This document shows, one piece after another, positions 11,524 through 24,350 of a DNA stretch of 64,000 nucleotides (position 1 is its first letter; each line of letters starts with the position of its first letter). The translations under genes were made by a program, and so were the position numbers. Source of the stretch: Lantana camara (taxonomy: Eukaryota > Streptophyta > Magnoliopsida > Lamiales > Verbenaceae); NCBI GenBank assembly GCA_037501455.1, contig CM074862.1, positions 63,147,501 to 63,211,500 of the forward strand. The letters run 5' to 3'. The notes under the pieces were generated by a model, which did not search any database, was not told where the DNA came from, and worked only from the letters and a program-made list of their open reading frames with translations.

Positions 11524-12736
11524 CGTGTGTGACACGTGTCACAAGGACACGTGTCACTCACGTGACCCACACGTGTGGCTTCACACGTGTGGAACCCTCT
11601 TGGCCCGATTAACTCGTTTAATCATTTTAAAGCCTCAACTCATGTAACCAAGTTGTTGTGTGTGACCCTCTGGGTTCTCAATTCAATTAGCAGTGACCCT
11701 AATTAATTAATTCACTAATTAATTAATCAGTCCACAGATTAAACGACCATAGTCTAGCAACAGGTGTTTAACCCCTAGCTGAATTGGAATGTTCGGATTC
11801 GATAGAACCTTTAAGTCATTGATTCATGTGAGATACAATCCTCCTACTTACTATCTCTCAACCAAGATCTAGGGCAAGGGAATAATCAGAACCCTAATAA
11901 TCCGGTCTTAAAGCTAAGTGCATTTCATATCCATTTGATTTCAATCCAAGAAACCCTTTTCTTGATGTCTTGATCTACTGCCTTGGCCAAGGACTCCATA
12001 TGGCATATGAATGACTTACACAATAAGAGATCACCTTGCAAATGCAAGTGTAGGTCCTTTCTTGATTCTCATTCACTTTCATGAATCACTTGTGTAGCCC
12101 CAGCATAAGCCTTGAATCAGTTATCTAAGGCGACACCCTTTAAAGCTTATACCTAAGACTACAGAGTTAACTCATAAAGTGATAAGGAACCTCAAGTCTA
12201 AGGATCAATTAATCACATCAATGACTCGCGAGATATTTCGTAATCTGGAAGTTTCCATTTCCTAAAATAGAAACTTCCTTTCCCATTTAGGAATGTTCTC
12301 ACACGGGGCACCTCAGTGAACTTACTTATTAAAGTAAGCACCCTCATGTATCACGCACGTATCAGCTATACACTTTGCACCTCCATGAAACAAGGTGGTC
12401 CTTCTTAAGGGCGTGATCCCACAAGCAAGCCTTAGAGGAGTCAGGTTGACACTCCCACTGTCTGTAGGACTCATCGGCTTGGAGTATTTTACTAATCATG
12501 ACTTATGTGATATAGGGCTCGTTTCAGAACCATTTCACCTAAATGGTAGAGTCCTAAAGTCATCAGGATTAGGGGAGTTCTCATACATGCACAACTAAAG
12601 TAAACGCATACCAAACAAGAGCATATAAAGAAGTGTTGCCTCAATTCGTTATTTCATTCAAAGATTGTCTGTGATTACAATAAGGAAAAGCACAAAGCGG
12701 ATATACAATCTGCTTTCTAGGGCACTATTCCTAACA
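10750..12736 (-). repeat. copia 3' LTR
   Basis: 1987 bp, TGTTGGAAAAC to CCTAACA (plus-strand reading). It carries a minus-strand TATA box (TATAAATAG, 11144-11136), an AT repeat (about 11479-11520) and six CACGTG cores (11522-11589). It is longer than the 5' LTR mainly because of extra TTAATTAA units (about 11340-11390), a longer AT run and a short insert near 11150. Confidence 0.9.
11522..11589 (-). promoter_or_regulatory. Cluster of six CACGTG (G-box/ABRE-like) sites in copia LTR
   Basis: CACGTG at 11522, 11533, 11548, 11559, 11570 and 11584. Several are extended to GACACGTGTCAC. The cluster lies about 380 bp upstream of the minus-strand TATA box, in U3. CACGTG cores bind bZIP and bHLH factors in plants; stress or hormone control of this element is an inference. 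The other LTR keeps five of the six (18500-18553). Confidence 0.7.
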
Positions 12737-12752
12737 ATCTCCCACTTGCCCG
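12737..12752 (-). other. copia polypurine tract
   Basis: On the minus strand CGGGCAAGTGGGAGAT, directly before the 3' LTR. It primes plus-strand DNA synthesis. Confidence 0.75.
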
Positions 12753-13716
12753 TCAAAGCCATTCTAAAGCTACTCTAAGTCCCATCTTCTGAAGATGACC
12801 TTGGAAAGCTTCTCGACTAAGGGGTTTAGTAAGTGGATCTGCCACGTTCTCTGATGATGTGACCCTCTCAATTAGCACATCTCCTCTTTTGATAATATCA
12901 CGGATTAGGTGATACTTCCTCATAATGTGCTTAGTCCGGTGGTGAGATCTTGGTTCTCTTGCTTGAGCAACCGCCCCAGTGTTGTCACAAAACATAGTAA
13001 TGGGGTCTTTCATGCTAGGAACAACATTCAACTCTTGAATGAAGTTTCTAATCCAAACACCTTCCTTAGCTGCATCATTTGCAGCTAAGTATTCGGCCTC
13101 AGTGGTCGAATCTACAGTGGTAGTTTGCTTGGAACTCTTCCAACTCACTGCTCCGCCGTTTAGGCAGAAAATGTATCCTGACATTGACTTAAAATCATCT
13201 AAGTCAGATGCAAAGCTTGCATCGCAGTATCCTTCGACATTAAGATCTTTCTGACCTCCGTAAACTAAGAATAAATCTTTAGTACTTTTCAAGTACTTAA
13301 GAATATTCTTCACGGCAGCCCAGTGACCATCTCCAGGGTCAGATTGGAAACGACTCGTCTCAATAAGTGCGTAAGCCACATCCGGTCGAGTACATAACAT
13401 TGCATACATTATGCTACCTAGTGCTGATGCATAAGGTGTATGAGTCATTCTTTCCTTCTCAAGGTTAGTCTTAGGACACATCTTCTTTGAAAGACATGTT
13501 CCTACACTCATAGGAAGGTTCTTAACCTTTGCTGACTCCATATTGAATCTCTTCAATACTTTGTCAATGTACATCGACTGTGATAGTCCTATTAACCTTC
13601 TATATCTATCTATATAGATTTTAATTCCGAGGATATAGGACGCATCACCAAGATCTTTCATCTCGAATTGGTTCGATAACCATAACTTAGTCACTTTCAT
13701 GTCATCTTCGAATTCC
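12753..13716 (-). pseudogene. copia pol 3' part: RT C-terminus and RNase H
   Basis: It continues the polyprotein in another frame after a single indel near 13710-13720. It carries the RT C-terminal segment (FEMKDLGDASYILGIKI) and RNase H (GYCDASFASD with the first Asp, STTEAEYLAA with the Glu, MFCDNTGAVA with the Asp). It ends at a stop just before the polypurine tract, as expected for copia. The first Met (13700) is internal. Apart from the frame break this part looks complete. Confidence 0.88.
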
Positions 13717-16675
13717 TAATAAGAAGGATGTCATCAACATAAAGTACTAAGAATTGCACTGAGGTCTCCAATTCCTTTCTATACACACATGATTCATTCG
13801 AAATTTGGATGAAGCCAAACACTTTGACCGATTCATCAAATCGAATGTTCCAATTCCTAGAAGCCTGTTTCAATCCATAGATTGATCTTTGGAGTTTGCA
13901 AACCTTTTGCTCACTCCCACTGAATGTGAAACCTATGGGTTGCCCCATATAAATGTCTTTATCAATGTCACCATTGAGAAAGGCAGTTTTCACATCCATT
14001 TTCCATATCTTATAGTCATAAAATGCAGCAATGGCAAGCATGATCCGAATAGAGTTTTGCATTGCAACTGGTGAGAAGGTTTCATCAAAGTCCACGCTGG
14101 GTCTTTGAGTGAATCCTTTTACAACCAGTCTTGCTTTGTAGGCTGCAATGCTTCCATCAACTCCAAGCTTTCTCTTAAAGATCCATTTGCAACCTATAGG
14201 TTTGACCCCATCAGGCAAATCTACCAAGGTCCAAACTTGGTTGGAGTTCATGGAATCCATTTCGGATTTCATGGCTTTTATCCACTGGTCAGTGTCAGAA
14301 TCTGAAAGTGCCTCCTCATATGTTAAAGGATCATTATCCTTTTGAGAGATTTCATGGAAGAATCCGTACCATCTCTCCGGCTGTCTAGGAGTACGTTCAG
14401 AACGCCTCAGAGGGGGATTTTTGTGTGTATCGAAATTCGTGATTGGTTGTGGTTGATCAGTAGGGGACGTTTCTTCAGTGGGTGGCGTGGGGTCACTTTG
14501 TACTTCCTCTAATTCTATGATCTTGCCTTTCCTTTCTTTAAGGAACGGTTCCTCAAGAAAAGTGGCATTTCTGGAAACAAACACCTTTTGCTCAGATTGA
14601 TCATAGAAGTAATATCCTATGGATTCCTTAGGATAACCTACAAAGTAGCATAAGTTAGAACGAGATTCTAACTTATCTCCCACTGTCCTCTTCACGTAAG
14701 CAGGACAACCCCAAATTCTTAAGTAAGAATAGCTAGGGATTTTACCATGCCACATTTCATGGGGCGTTTTAGGGACTGACTTAGAGGGAACTAGATTCAA
14801 AATCTTTTCTGCACTTTCTAGGGCATAACCCCAGAAAGAAGGTGGTAAGTCAGTGAAACTCATCATGGAACAAACCATATCAAGTAAGGTTCGATTCCTT
14901 CTCTCAGAAACTCCATTAAGCTGAGGAGTTCCCGGAGGAGTCCACTGAGAGATAATCCCATTATCTTTGAGATGATTAAGGAATTCTTCACTAAGATACT
15001 CGCCTCCTCGATCAGATCGAAGTGCTTTGATCTTGTGACCAGTTTGGTTCTCAACCTCCTTTTGAAATTCTAAGAATTTCACAAAAGCTTCAGATTTATA
15101 CTTCATCAAGTATACATAACCATACCGACTGAAGTCATCAGTAAAGGTTATGAAATACTGATGATTGTTTCTTGTGCTTACATTGAGCGGTCCACAAACA
15201 TCAGTATGGATCAAATCCAAAACCTTAGTGGCACGTTCCACAGTTCCTTTAAAAGGAACTTTGGACATCTTTCCTTTGAGACAGGATTCGCAAGAAGTTA
15301 ACTCCTTAAGATCATTTTCAGAGAATGATCCTAAAGTGTTTATCCTGCTAATTCGGTTCTTGGAAATGTGCCCTAATCTAGCGTGCCATAAGGGAGCTGA
15401 AACTTTATCATCTCTCTTACGCTTCATTTCTCGTTGTATATTCATAATATTGATATTCTGAGTTAGATAAAGTTCATTACTTAGAGTACCGATGTGAACG
15501 GAAGAGTTGTTCCGTTTGATAAAGTATTTATCATTCTTAGTATAAGTTTCATAACCTTCACAATCTAATATTGGAACTGAAATTATATTACGAATAATGC
15601 TCGGTACATAAAGGACTTTATTTAAGACTAGCTCAAAACTACCTAAATCTAATCTAATTGTGCCTAAAGCTCGAGCTTCAACATTTGAGCCATCGCCGAT
15701 CTTCAAGACACATTCTCCTTCTTTGAGTTGTTGGACTTCACTTAGCATCTGTATATCATTACAGATATGAGTTCCACAACCGGTATCAAGTACCCAAGAA
15801 CTAGAATTAATAGAAAGATTTACTTCAACGAGAAAGATACCTTTCTTTAGAGTAGCCTTGTACTCTGGGCAGTTTCTCCTCCAATGTCCCGCTTTGCCAC
15901 AATGGAAGCAAACATCCTCTTTCTGATCACGCTTCTTCTTTTGGGCCTTCCCCTTCGAAATGCCACTAGTGGGCCTAAGGGGTTTCTTCTTCTTCTTCTT
16001 TTGGGCTTTCTTGCCCTTACCTTTAGAAGGCCCAGAAGAGCAAGATGGAGTATTCACCATCAAAACCTTATTGTCCTTCTTGATCGTGCTTTCAACAGTC
16101 ACAAGTTGACTAATCAACTTAGCTACAGTAGCACCAGCATGATTCATGTTGAAGTTAAGGACAAATGGGTTGAATGATGGTGGGAGCGAAGCTAGCAACA
16201 AATCCACTGAAAGCTCATCTTTCAGTGGCATGTCCATGGAGGCAAGTTTCTCAGTAAGGGCAAGAAACTTGAGTCCATATTCATGGACACTTGAACCTTC
16301 CCTCATTCTCAAGTGGAACAATTCCTTTGAAGTGTTATACCTTGTAACACGTTCATGAGGGCGGTAAAGTTGCTCTAAGTGGTCGTAAATCTCCCAAGCG
16401 AATTCCATGGCCTCATGTTGCCTTTGCAAGTCCGGAGACATGTTAGCCAACATAAGGCAACGGGCTTGGAGATTATCATCCTTCCACTTCTGAATCACAT
16501 CCCGCTCGGCCCGAGTAGGAGCGTCCCCTTCGGGACTAGGCTCCCCTTCGAAGAGAACATAAGTTCTCTTCTTAGAATCTAAAATGATTTTTAGATTCCT
16601 CAGCCAATCAGAATAGTTGGGAGCAGTCAACTTGTTTGACTCGAGGATCGATACAAGAGGGTTTTTGGTTGCCAT
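13697..16675 (-). pseudogene. copia gag-pol: gag, protease, integrase, RT N-terminus
   Basis: 992-codon frame starting at ATG 16675. Gag occupies residues 1-250 with a Lys-rich linker. The zinc knuckle CFHCGKAGHWRRNC is at 256-269, protease WVLDTGC (Asp 297) follows, then the GAG-pre-integrase domain, the HHCC finger (His 431, His 436, Cys 462, Cys 465), and integrase Asp 492, Asp 555 and Glu 591 with the exact D-x35-E spacing. RT runs from about 800 to YVDD at 979-982. All catalytic residues are present. The frame ends ten residues after YVDD at a shifted TGA, where a one-base indel moves translation out of the frame that encodes RNase H. Without that break it would be a full-length copia polyprotein of about 1310 residues. 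Confidence 0.92.
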
Positions 16676-17791
16676 TTCAAAACACGTAGAGAATCACAGA
16701 ATCTACGACCTAAATGGTAAAACAGAGAACTAGTGAGCATGCTGAATTATAACGATATACAAAAGATAAGGTCTTTAATCTAATGTAGCTCCCACTGTTT
16801 TTCAAAGATCTATAATTCCCAAAGATCTAAGAGGAACACGTTTCCCAATGGGTACTAAGATCCTAGGCATTTTACCTTGAACCCACGACTCGCGGACATT
16901 CTAAGTAAGAACCCTAGGTAGGTACAACTTACCAATTCTAACACCTTTAGAACTCTTAGTAGTTATTTTTGCATCACCTATCTTTCAATATGGACCCACG
17001 ACTCGTGCGACATCCACATTTACTTAGGCGTTAAGCTAGACCCATCAATCATAAGATCATGATCAAAACTTAGTTCGAACGACCCACGACTCGCGGACAT
17101 CGCCCTTGCTAAAATTGACCATAAAATATTGATCATTTAAAATGATCAATTAGGTAACTAAGAACTAATAAGCTCCACTAGCTATCCCACGACTCGCGGA
17201 CAATAACTAGCTTAACTTACTAAACTTAAAACCTATTGATGGAATGCTAGGAATTTAATTCAAAATTTGCATCTCGCACAGCGCGCGGCCTCGTGCTCGC
17301 GCTGCACGTGCACTCCGCGCGCTGATGCGCGCGGCCCTCTCGGCCAGTGCGGGCGGGCGATGGGCGGCCAGTCTCGGCCGCCCTGGGCGGCGCGCCCGGA
17401 AGGGCCTCCCGCGCGGTTGCGGGAGGGTGCTGGGCGGCTGCATTGCGCGCGCCTAGGCCAGTAGGGCGGTGCGCGTGAAGCCCGCGCGCGCGACTCCTTC
17501 GCGCGCGGGGTTTCGCGTGTTCGTCGTATTCCGTATTTTCGTTTCGTGTTTTCGTTCAAAAGCAAAACCAATCCAAGAAATCCAAAAACAGTTTATACAG
17601 TTTCAAATCTAAAATTGTTTTCAAAAATTAAATTTTGTAAAAACCAATTTTCAGAAACTTTCAGGAAAAAAAATACAGTTTCGTAATTCAGGCTTTCTAA
17701 AACAATTACAAATACTCAATCGCATCAAGCCTAAGAATTTCTACCAAATTCAGTATAATTGAGACGAATCAGAAACATGATTAACGAGGTG
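16676..17791 (-). other. copia leader with spaced repeats and a GC-rich block
   Basis: About 1.1 kb untranslated leader between the primer site and gag. Four copies of CCCACGACTCGCGGACA (plus-strand reading) start at 16882, 16995 (imperfect), 17083 and 17186. A GC-rich, CpG-rich block (about 17267-17520, many GCGCGC runs) differs sharply from the AT-rich surroundings; frames inside it are compositional. The leader probably holds packaging or dimer signals, by analogy with other retroelements. Confidence 0.6.
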
Positions 17792-17803
17792 GCTCTGATA
17801 CCA
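17792..17803 (-). other. copia primer binding site
   Basis: On the minus strand TGGTATCAGAGC followed by CACC, matching the initiator tRNA-Met 3' end. It lies 2 bp from the LTR. Confidence 0.92.
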
Positions 17804-17805
17804 CT

Positions 17806-19701
17806 TGATGCAAAACACGAATCAGAAAGCAGCGGAATTTAAAAATTTTTCCCAACAAAAGGATCTTGGACTCGCAATCGTGTATCCAAATTCGTAGAGA
17901 TAGAAAACTTACTTTTCTTTTATTCTTTCTTGAAGCGTTTCAAGCCACCCAAGAACGCTCTTCTCGTGGCTTGATCCCCTCTCCTTGGTAAAGCTCGAAT
18001 CTTCAAACTTCTAACTTGAAGCTCTCTAGAGATAGTCCACCAACTTGATCACAATCTAACTAGTAAGGATGCTAGTTCTCTAGTTAGTGTTTAGGCTTAG
18101 CCTAGGGTTTCGTTTATCTTGGAGAAAGGAAGGTGTTCAACATATGAACCAAAAGAATTGCCAATTCGCTCCTAGAGGAGCTCGAGCTCCCCTATTTATA
18201 GAGATCCTAGTCCTTAATGGGCTAGGATTTTGGTCTCTCTCTCTCCTATTACTTGATCATCAAGTAATTTTGACTTTGACTTTGAATTCTAATTCAAATC
18301 AACTTTCAAGAGAGCTAAAAATATCCAAACTATTTTTGGATAATTTTATACTTTATTTATTTAAAATAAATAACTTATTTTATCTAACTAGATTATTTTT
18401 CTCCAAAATAAGACTTTCTTTTTAATTCAAAATTAAACCAAAGTCTATTAAATAATTAACAAATTAATTATTTAATATATATATATATATATATATATTC
18501 ACGTGTGTGACACGTGTCACAAGGACACGTGTCACTCACGTGACCCACACGTGTGGAACCCTCTTGGCCCGATTAACTCGTTTAATCATTTTAAAGCCTC
18601 AACTCATGTAACCAAGTTGTTGTGTGTGACCCTCTAGGTTCTCAATTCAATTAGCAGTGACCCTAATTAATTAATTCACTAATTAATTAATCAGTCCACA
18701 GATTAAACGACCATAGTCTAGCAACAGGTGTTTAACCCCTAGCTGAATTGGAATGTTCGGATTCGACAGAACCTTTAAGTCATTGATTCATGTGAGATGC
18801 AATCCTCCTACTTACTATCTCTCAACCAAGATCTAGGGCAAGGGAATAATCAGAACCCTAATAATCCGATCTTAAAGCTAAGTGCATTTCATATCCATTT
18901 GATCTCAATCCAAGAAACCCTTTTCTTGATGTCTTGATCTACTGCCTTGGCCAAGGACTCCATATGGCATATGAATGACTTACACAATAAGAGATCACCT
19001 TGCAAATGCAAGTGTAGGTCCTTTCTTGATTCTCATTCACTTTCATGAATCACTTGTGTAGCCCCAGCATAAGCCTTGAATCAGTTGTTTAAGGCGACAC
19101 CCTTTAAAGCTTATACCTAAGACTACAGAGTTAACTTATAAAGTGACAAGGAACCTCAAGTCTAAGGATCAATTAATCACATCAATGACTCGTGAGATAT
19201 TTCCTAATCTAGAAGTTTCCATTTCCTGAAATAGAAACTTCCTTTCCCATTTAGGAATGTTCTCACACGGGGCACCTCAGTGAACTTCCTTATTAAAGTA
19301 AGCACCCTCATATATCACGCACGTATCAACTATACACTTTGCACCTCCATGAAACAAAGTGGTCCTTCTTAAGGGCGTGATCCCACAAGCAAGCCTCAGA
19401 GGAGTCAGGTTGACACTCCCACTGTCTGTAGGACTCATCAGCTTGGAGTATTTTACTAATCATGACTTATGTGATATAGGGCTCGTTTCATGAACCATTT
19501 CACCTAAATGGTAGAGTCCTAAAGTCATCAGGATTAGGGGAGTTCTCATACATGAACAGCTAAAGTAAACACATACCAAACAAGAGCATATAAAGAAGTG
19601 TTGCCTCAATTCGTTATTTCATTGAAAGATTGTCTGTGATTACAATAAGGAAAAGCACAAGGCGGATATACAATCGGCTTTCTAGGGCACTATTCCTAAC
19701 A
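17806..19701 (-). repeat. copia 5' LTR
   Basis: 1896 bp, TGATGCAAAAC to CCTAACA (plus-strand reading). It has a minus-strand TATA box (plus CTATTTATA near 18192), an AT repeat (18473-18498) and five CACGTG cores (18500-18553). Very similar to the 3' LTR; differences are mostly repeat-length changes. Confidence 0.9.
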
Positions 19702-19706
19702 TCCAC

Positions 19707-22059
19707 AACTTAGGGTGTTTTAATTGGATTCAAGGGATTGCTCAACCTAAGGAATGGAGTATATGAACCTTGAAGGTATTTTAGTTCAGGGGTCAGGTAA
19801 AATGGATCTGGTGGGAATTAAGCCCAAGGATTGTCAAGGGCTTCGAAATAAACCTGGTAATTAGAATCGAGTTTTAGAAGTCAAGATCGGGAAGAGGTTG
19901 GATTCGGCTACTCGGGATTTTGACTAAGATGGGAAGCAAGTTGAGAAGGGGTTAAAGAAAGATAAGTAATATGATAAATACAATTCATGGAGGGTGATAA
20001 TGCTAAGGACAGGATTTGAGTTCATTCTCCAAATCCAAGCTGAATTGGCATGTTGTGAGGTCGAATTGGGAAATATAGAGCAACAAATGGAAAAGGTAAA
20101 GAAAGGCAAATGCTCTTTGCAAGGAAATCATGCGCTCAAGTATAAGCAATTGGAGGTGAATTAAACTCATAAAGGATAAACACGGGATTCTTGATCGAGG
20201 TGATGACTAGAAGTAGAAGTCGAATTTCGAGGAGAAGTTGGATGCTAACTCCGTGGATGTGGAAGAATTAGGGATCAAGAAATTGCAATCTCAGATAGTG
20301 GAAGATACAAGTTGATTTACAAAGATTCATGGAAATCTCGAAGACCGTGGGAAAGGCAAGGAATAATCACCAAATCAAAGTAACCTCGTGATTGGAGGAA
20401 CGAGGAAAAGCTACCGAGCTAACAATTTACCACATTGGTGACAGGTTCCAAAACATTCATAGCACGTACATCGTACTTCTCATCAATTATTTACTCTTCT
20501 TTACTTATGTTCGTGTGTGTATTTCTAATTGATTTCGTTGCTCTAATGTGCTGCATATTTAATTGTCGTAAGTGTGCCACATGCATCGTCATTTTAACCC
20601 GACATGCATTCTAGTGTTTAATTGATAGGAAATTCTTTCATCTCACTTTTCAAGTATCATTTCAACCGACCCACATCTAAGTTATAAGGAAGATAACTTT
20701 GGAGAAATAAAGAGTTTCAAGTAAGGGATAGATTGATAGAAACGGGAATTCAGAAAGAGAAGAGAGACTAGAGTTGGCTTCGGGGTTTTCGAATCGGACA
20801 AGAATAGGGAAGGAGTTTCGGACATCAAACGACTTAGAAGGGAAGTTGAAAGGCAAAACGTTGGGGTTGCCATTTTGATTAAAATCCTCCCTAATGGAAA
20901 TTATTCATCAAGAATTTCGATAAAAGAAGGATTGATGGAATTCGACATGTAAGGACAGAAAATTTAAGGGGGAGAGTACGACCAAGAGGAAAATTGAAAC
21001 TCGAGGTCGGGGTCGAAGAAATAATTAATAGAGATAACGGAAATGCAATTAAGGAAGATCCGGGAATTTTATGGTGGTCAGCAGAGATGAATAAAACGAC
21101 TTTAAGGATTAACCATTAAAATAAGAGCTAAGTTACTAAATTCGGATTGTAGAATTTTCACGGGGAATAGAGAAGATAACTCGTTGAATCGTTCTAAGTA
21201 TGTAAGTTGATTTGAAGATAAGGGTGTTTCGAAGGAGTTTAGGGAAACTCCTAAGCTGAGTTGTCAAGAGGGAACCGATTCAAGCTATCATAGAAAGGGA
21301 TGCCGTGAATAAAGTTTGGTTCAATGAATTCGGAAAGAGATTCCAGAAGCGACAAACCGGCAAGGAGGAACATGGGGAAATTTAAATCAAACTTCAAGAA
21401 TCATCAAGAACATCCTATCTTCGATTAAGGAATTGTAGGGGCCGAATACCAAATTTCACCTTAGAGGTTTAAAGAGAGTAAGAAGGGTAAATTGAACGAA
21501 TGACAGGAGGAGATTTGGGTAAAATATATTAAGGTTGAGAATAAATTTTAAGGACGCCAAGGGTGGTTTAAGGGTATTCGGGGAGGTCAAGCTCGACTAA
21601 ATAAAAAGAGTTGATTGGTCGAATGAGGATTATGGGAAATGATGAAAGATCGAAGAAGACTAGAAGCAGCACAAGTCAGAAGGGAATAAAGAATAAAATC
21701 CTTAGAAGGATCCATCAATTGCTTTGCTGGGGTACCCTGAAGAGCTTAAAGGCAAGTCAAGCTCTGCACTCACTTTCAGGGCAGATCATGCATAGTACAA
21801 CAAAACTCCCAACTCCAAATTTCTTTACCTTGGTGAACTTTACATGAAGCATCCATGATACATGCATCTATGCAAATTTAATTTAAATAATTCTTGTGTT
21901 ATGTGTTTTGATTCCTTACCATGTTAAATTATTTGAAGTAATTGATAATCAACTTGGATGATAGCTATTACCTGCTTTGGGTGTCTTAAGTGACTTTAAT
22001 TATTGTTTTGTGTTGTGTTGCTCGGGAGTATTGGAGACCCCCTTGCTTTGTTGCTGTTG
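19707..22059 (+). other. LARD1 internal region, 3' part, with decayed coding-like stretch
   Basis: No gag or pol domain. About 20010-20300 reads as a broken frame whose residues (QAELACCEVELG, then EQQMEKVKKGK) match a frame in LARD2 (complement of 33308-33600), with the same order continuing to VDVEELGIKK near 20280. The shared frame suggests an ancestral coiled-coil protein now decayed. The rest is purine-rich with many stops. Confidence 0.5.
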
Positions 22060-22136
22060 GAGAGACGGGGTTCTCTCATTGTTGCTCAAGAGACGGGGCT
22101 CTCTCCTTGTTGCTTGTGAGAGACGGGGAATCTCTC
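22060..22136 (+). repeat. Three GAGAGACGGGG-TCTCTC hairpin repeats near LARD1 polypurine tract
   Basis: GAGAGACGGGGTTCTCTC (22060), AAGAGACGGGGCTCTCT (22088) and GAGAGACGGGGAATCTCTC (22118). Each can fold into a short stem, and they are about 28-30 bp apart. LARD2 has the same motif twice in inverse orientation (31665 and 31694), again near its polypurine tract. Confidence 0.75.
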
Positions 22137-22178
22137 ATTGGTTGTTTTTAGGTGTGTAGTGAATCTGAGGACGGATTC

Positions 22179-22195
22179 TTTTAAGGGGGAGAGGT
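22179..22195 (+). other. LARD1 polypurine tract
   Basis: TTTTAAGGGGGAGAGGT immediately before the 3' LTR start TGTAACG at 22196. Confidence 0.85.
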
Positions 22196-24110
22196 TGTAA
22201 CGCCCCGGTTTTTCATTTATACTAATATGTCGTATGTGTTTATAAATTACGCAATTAAATTATTTAATTATGTGATTAATCGTTTATAAATTTTTATATT
22301 TAATTTTGTTATAAATGGTTATTATTTTAATTTATTCCCTTTTATTTTAATTCATTATTTTAGTATTTTAAATTGTTAATTAAGGTTTAATGTTAACTAA
22401 GTATATCTGTAATTATGATAATTAATTTCAACCTTTTAATCATTGACCTTTATATTAATTTTAACATAGATTTAAAATTTATTATTTAATTTGAAATGTT
22501 ATAAATTTTAAATGTTTTGCGCATTAGTGTTTTAATCGCGCTTTGTTCTCATATGATTTGATATCGAAAATTCATGAAAATTTAGTATGTTGTACATTTA
22601 TGTGTTATAAACATGTCCATATGGTCGTTTCATGTTTTCGATCTCGTTTGACATGTTAACGAATTTAATTTGAATTGTGGAACCAAATCGGGGGCTAACG
22701 AGCAATTAGCGCACCCTTGGTTCCGTATGTGATATCTTGAGCTCAGGAACTCGGAATCGAGTTCCGTCAACTTCGTTGAACTCGTATCAAAGATTTGGGT
22801 TTAATAAACTTAGCTTTATATTCTTCCGAAGTCATTTGAACCTCCGAAATTCAACCGAAACATGCAACGGACGCCAAAACTGCCATAACTCAATAAAATG
22901 GCCATATCTTCCACAAACCTTGAACAAACTAACCATGGTTTGATTCCTTGGAACCCTAACTCAACCCTCTATCAGCCTTAATTAACCCCAAACCGAGACA
23001 ACCTTCATCACTTGGAGAAATTCAGCCAAACATTCTCTGTTCCAGAAAATCCCGTAACTCATGCCATCCTTGGAGATTCAAGCTCAAATCTCTTTCAAAC
23101 CTCATTCAATCCACAAGGTAAGCTTAGGGTTGTATTATACATTCATCATGAGTCATTTTGATCCATTCATCCCCAATTTTGAGCATGTTTTCTTGGGTTT
23201 ATGGCTGATTTGAGAAATAGTTAGGTTTTGAGCATATATGATGATCTCTTTGATTCCTTGATGGATTTGATTGATTCCAAGCTTGAATATGATTGCTTTA
23301 ACTCCCTCTTTGCATTCATTGTAATGTATTTTATGGTAGTTGAGAATTCATTGAGAATCCATTCATGAACTTTGGAGAAATTGGTTGGAACTTGAAGATA
23401 TATGCAAGAACATGACTGCTCCTCGTATGAACTGCTGCTACTCAGTTGTAGGACTGAAATTGTTGTCATTTGCTGCTCATTTTTGCCTTATTTGATGCAC
23501 ATACATACCTGATCATGTGGAGTTAGAAACAGAATGATTGTTGCCAAAGAATGATTGTTGCCATGTTTTTGGCCGTGAACTGCTGCTGTTATTGCTGCGA
23601 TTTGTTGTTGTCAATTTCTACTCTTTTCCCTTGCCTAATTGCTGTGTAATATTAGTCAATGGTGGGAGGTTTTGGTGTCATTTTCCTGCTTGAGCTACTG
23701 CCCTATTTGTGTGATAGTTGCTGCTGTGTTTTCATGCCAAGAAACAGGGGATTGATGCTTGTTCTGCTGCCCAGTTTCGTCTGTAATCCATCTCCCCGGG
23801 CTGGGAGATTTGTTCGTGAGGTTTACCAGGCCGGGGACCTTACCTTGTAAGCTTCTGTAACAGTTTTCCTTTTTACCCGGCCGGGGAGTGTGCTGCGTAT
23901 TAATTACCCGGACGGGGAGTTGTACGGTGAAGTTGCTGCTGTTGTTAGGATTGGTTTCGGGCCCTGTTAAACATGTTTCAGCTGCTGCGTTCTTGTTTGG
24001 AATTTTAACTGCTGCTAGTGATATTGTGTGTACCTGTGTTTTGTGGTTTGGGAGCATTTACGTGTGCATGTAATTATATACTACAATTGCTTTCATGCAT
24101 GAATAATTAC

Positions 24111-24113
<3 letters not shown>

Positions 24114-24163
<50 letters not shown>

Positions 24164-24286
24164 TTTGCGCATGTGTGTGCACGTAAAATATATATTTATA
24201 TATATGCATGTTTTATGTTAGTTAATAAATGCATGCATGTATTTAAAGTGATAAGTTAATATTTGCATGCATGTGCATGTGCATGC

Positions 24287-24350
<64 letters not shown>

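Larger units (their letters stand above)
10750..19701 (-). mobile_element. Ty1/copia LTR retrotransposon, nearly intact
   Basis: Minus-strand element of 8952 bp inserted in the LARD1 internal region. The target duplication TCCAC is exact (10745-10749 and 19702-19706). 5' LTR 17806-19701, primer site 17792-17803, leader, gag-pol 16675-12753 with one frameshift, polypurine tract 12752-12737 and 3' LTR 12736-10750. Integrase before RT makes it copia. The 1.9-2.0 kb LTRs and tRNA-Met primer fit the Tork/Angela side of plant copia, but I do not fix the lineage. The LTR pair is very similar, so the insertion looks recent. Confidence 0.92.

Noticed and set aside
17255..17571. Ala/Arg-rich frames up to 103 codons
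   Set aside because: GCGCGC-rich copia leader; frames on both strands, no start context or domain.
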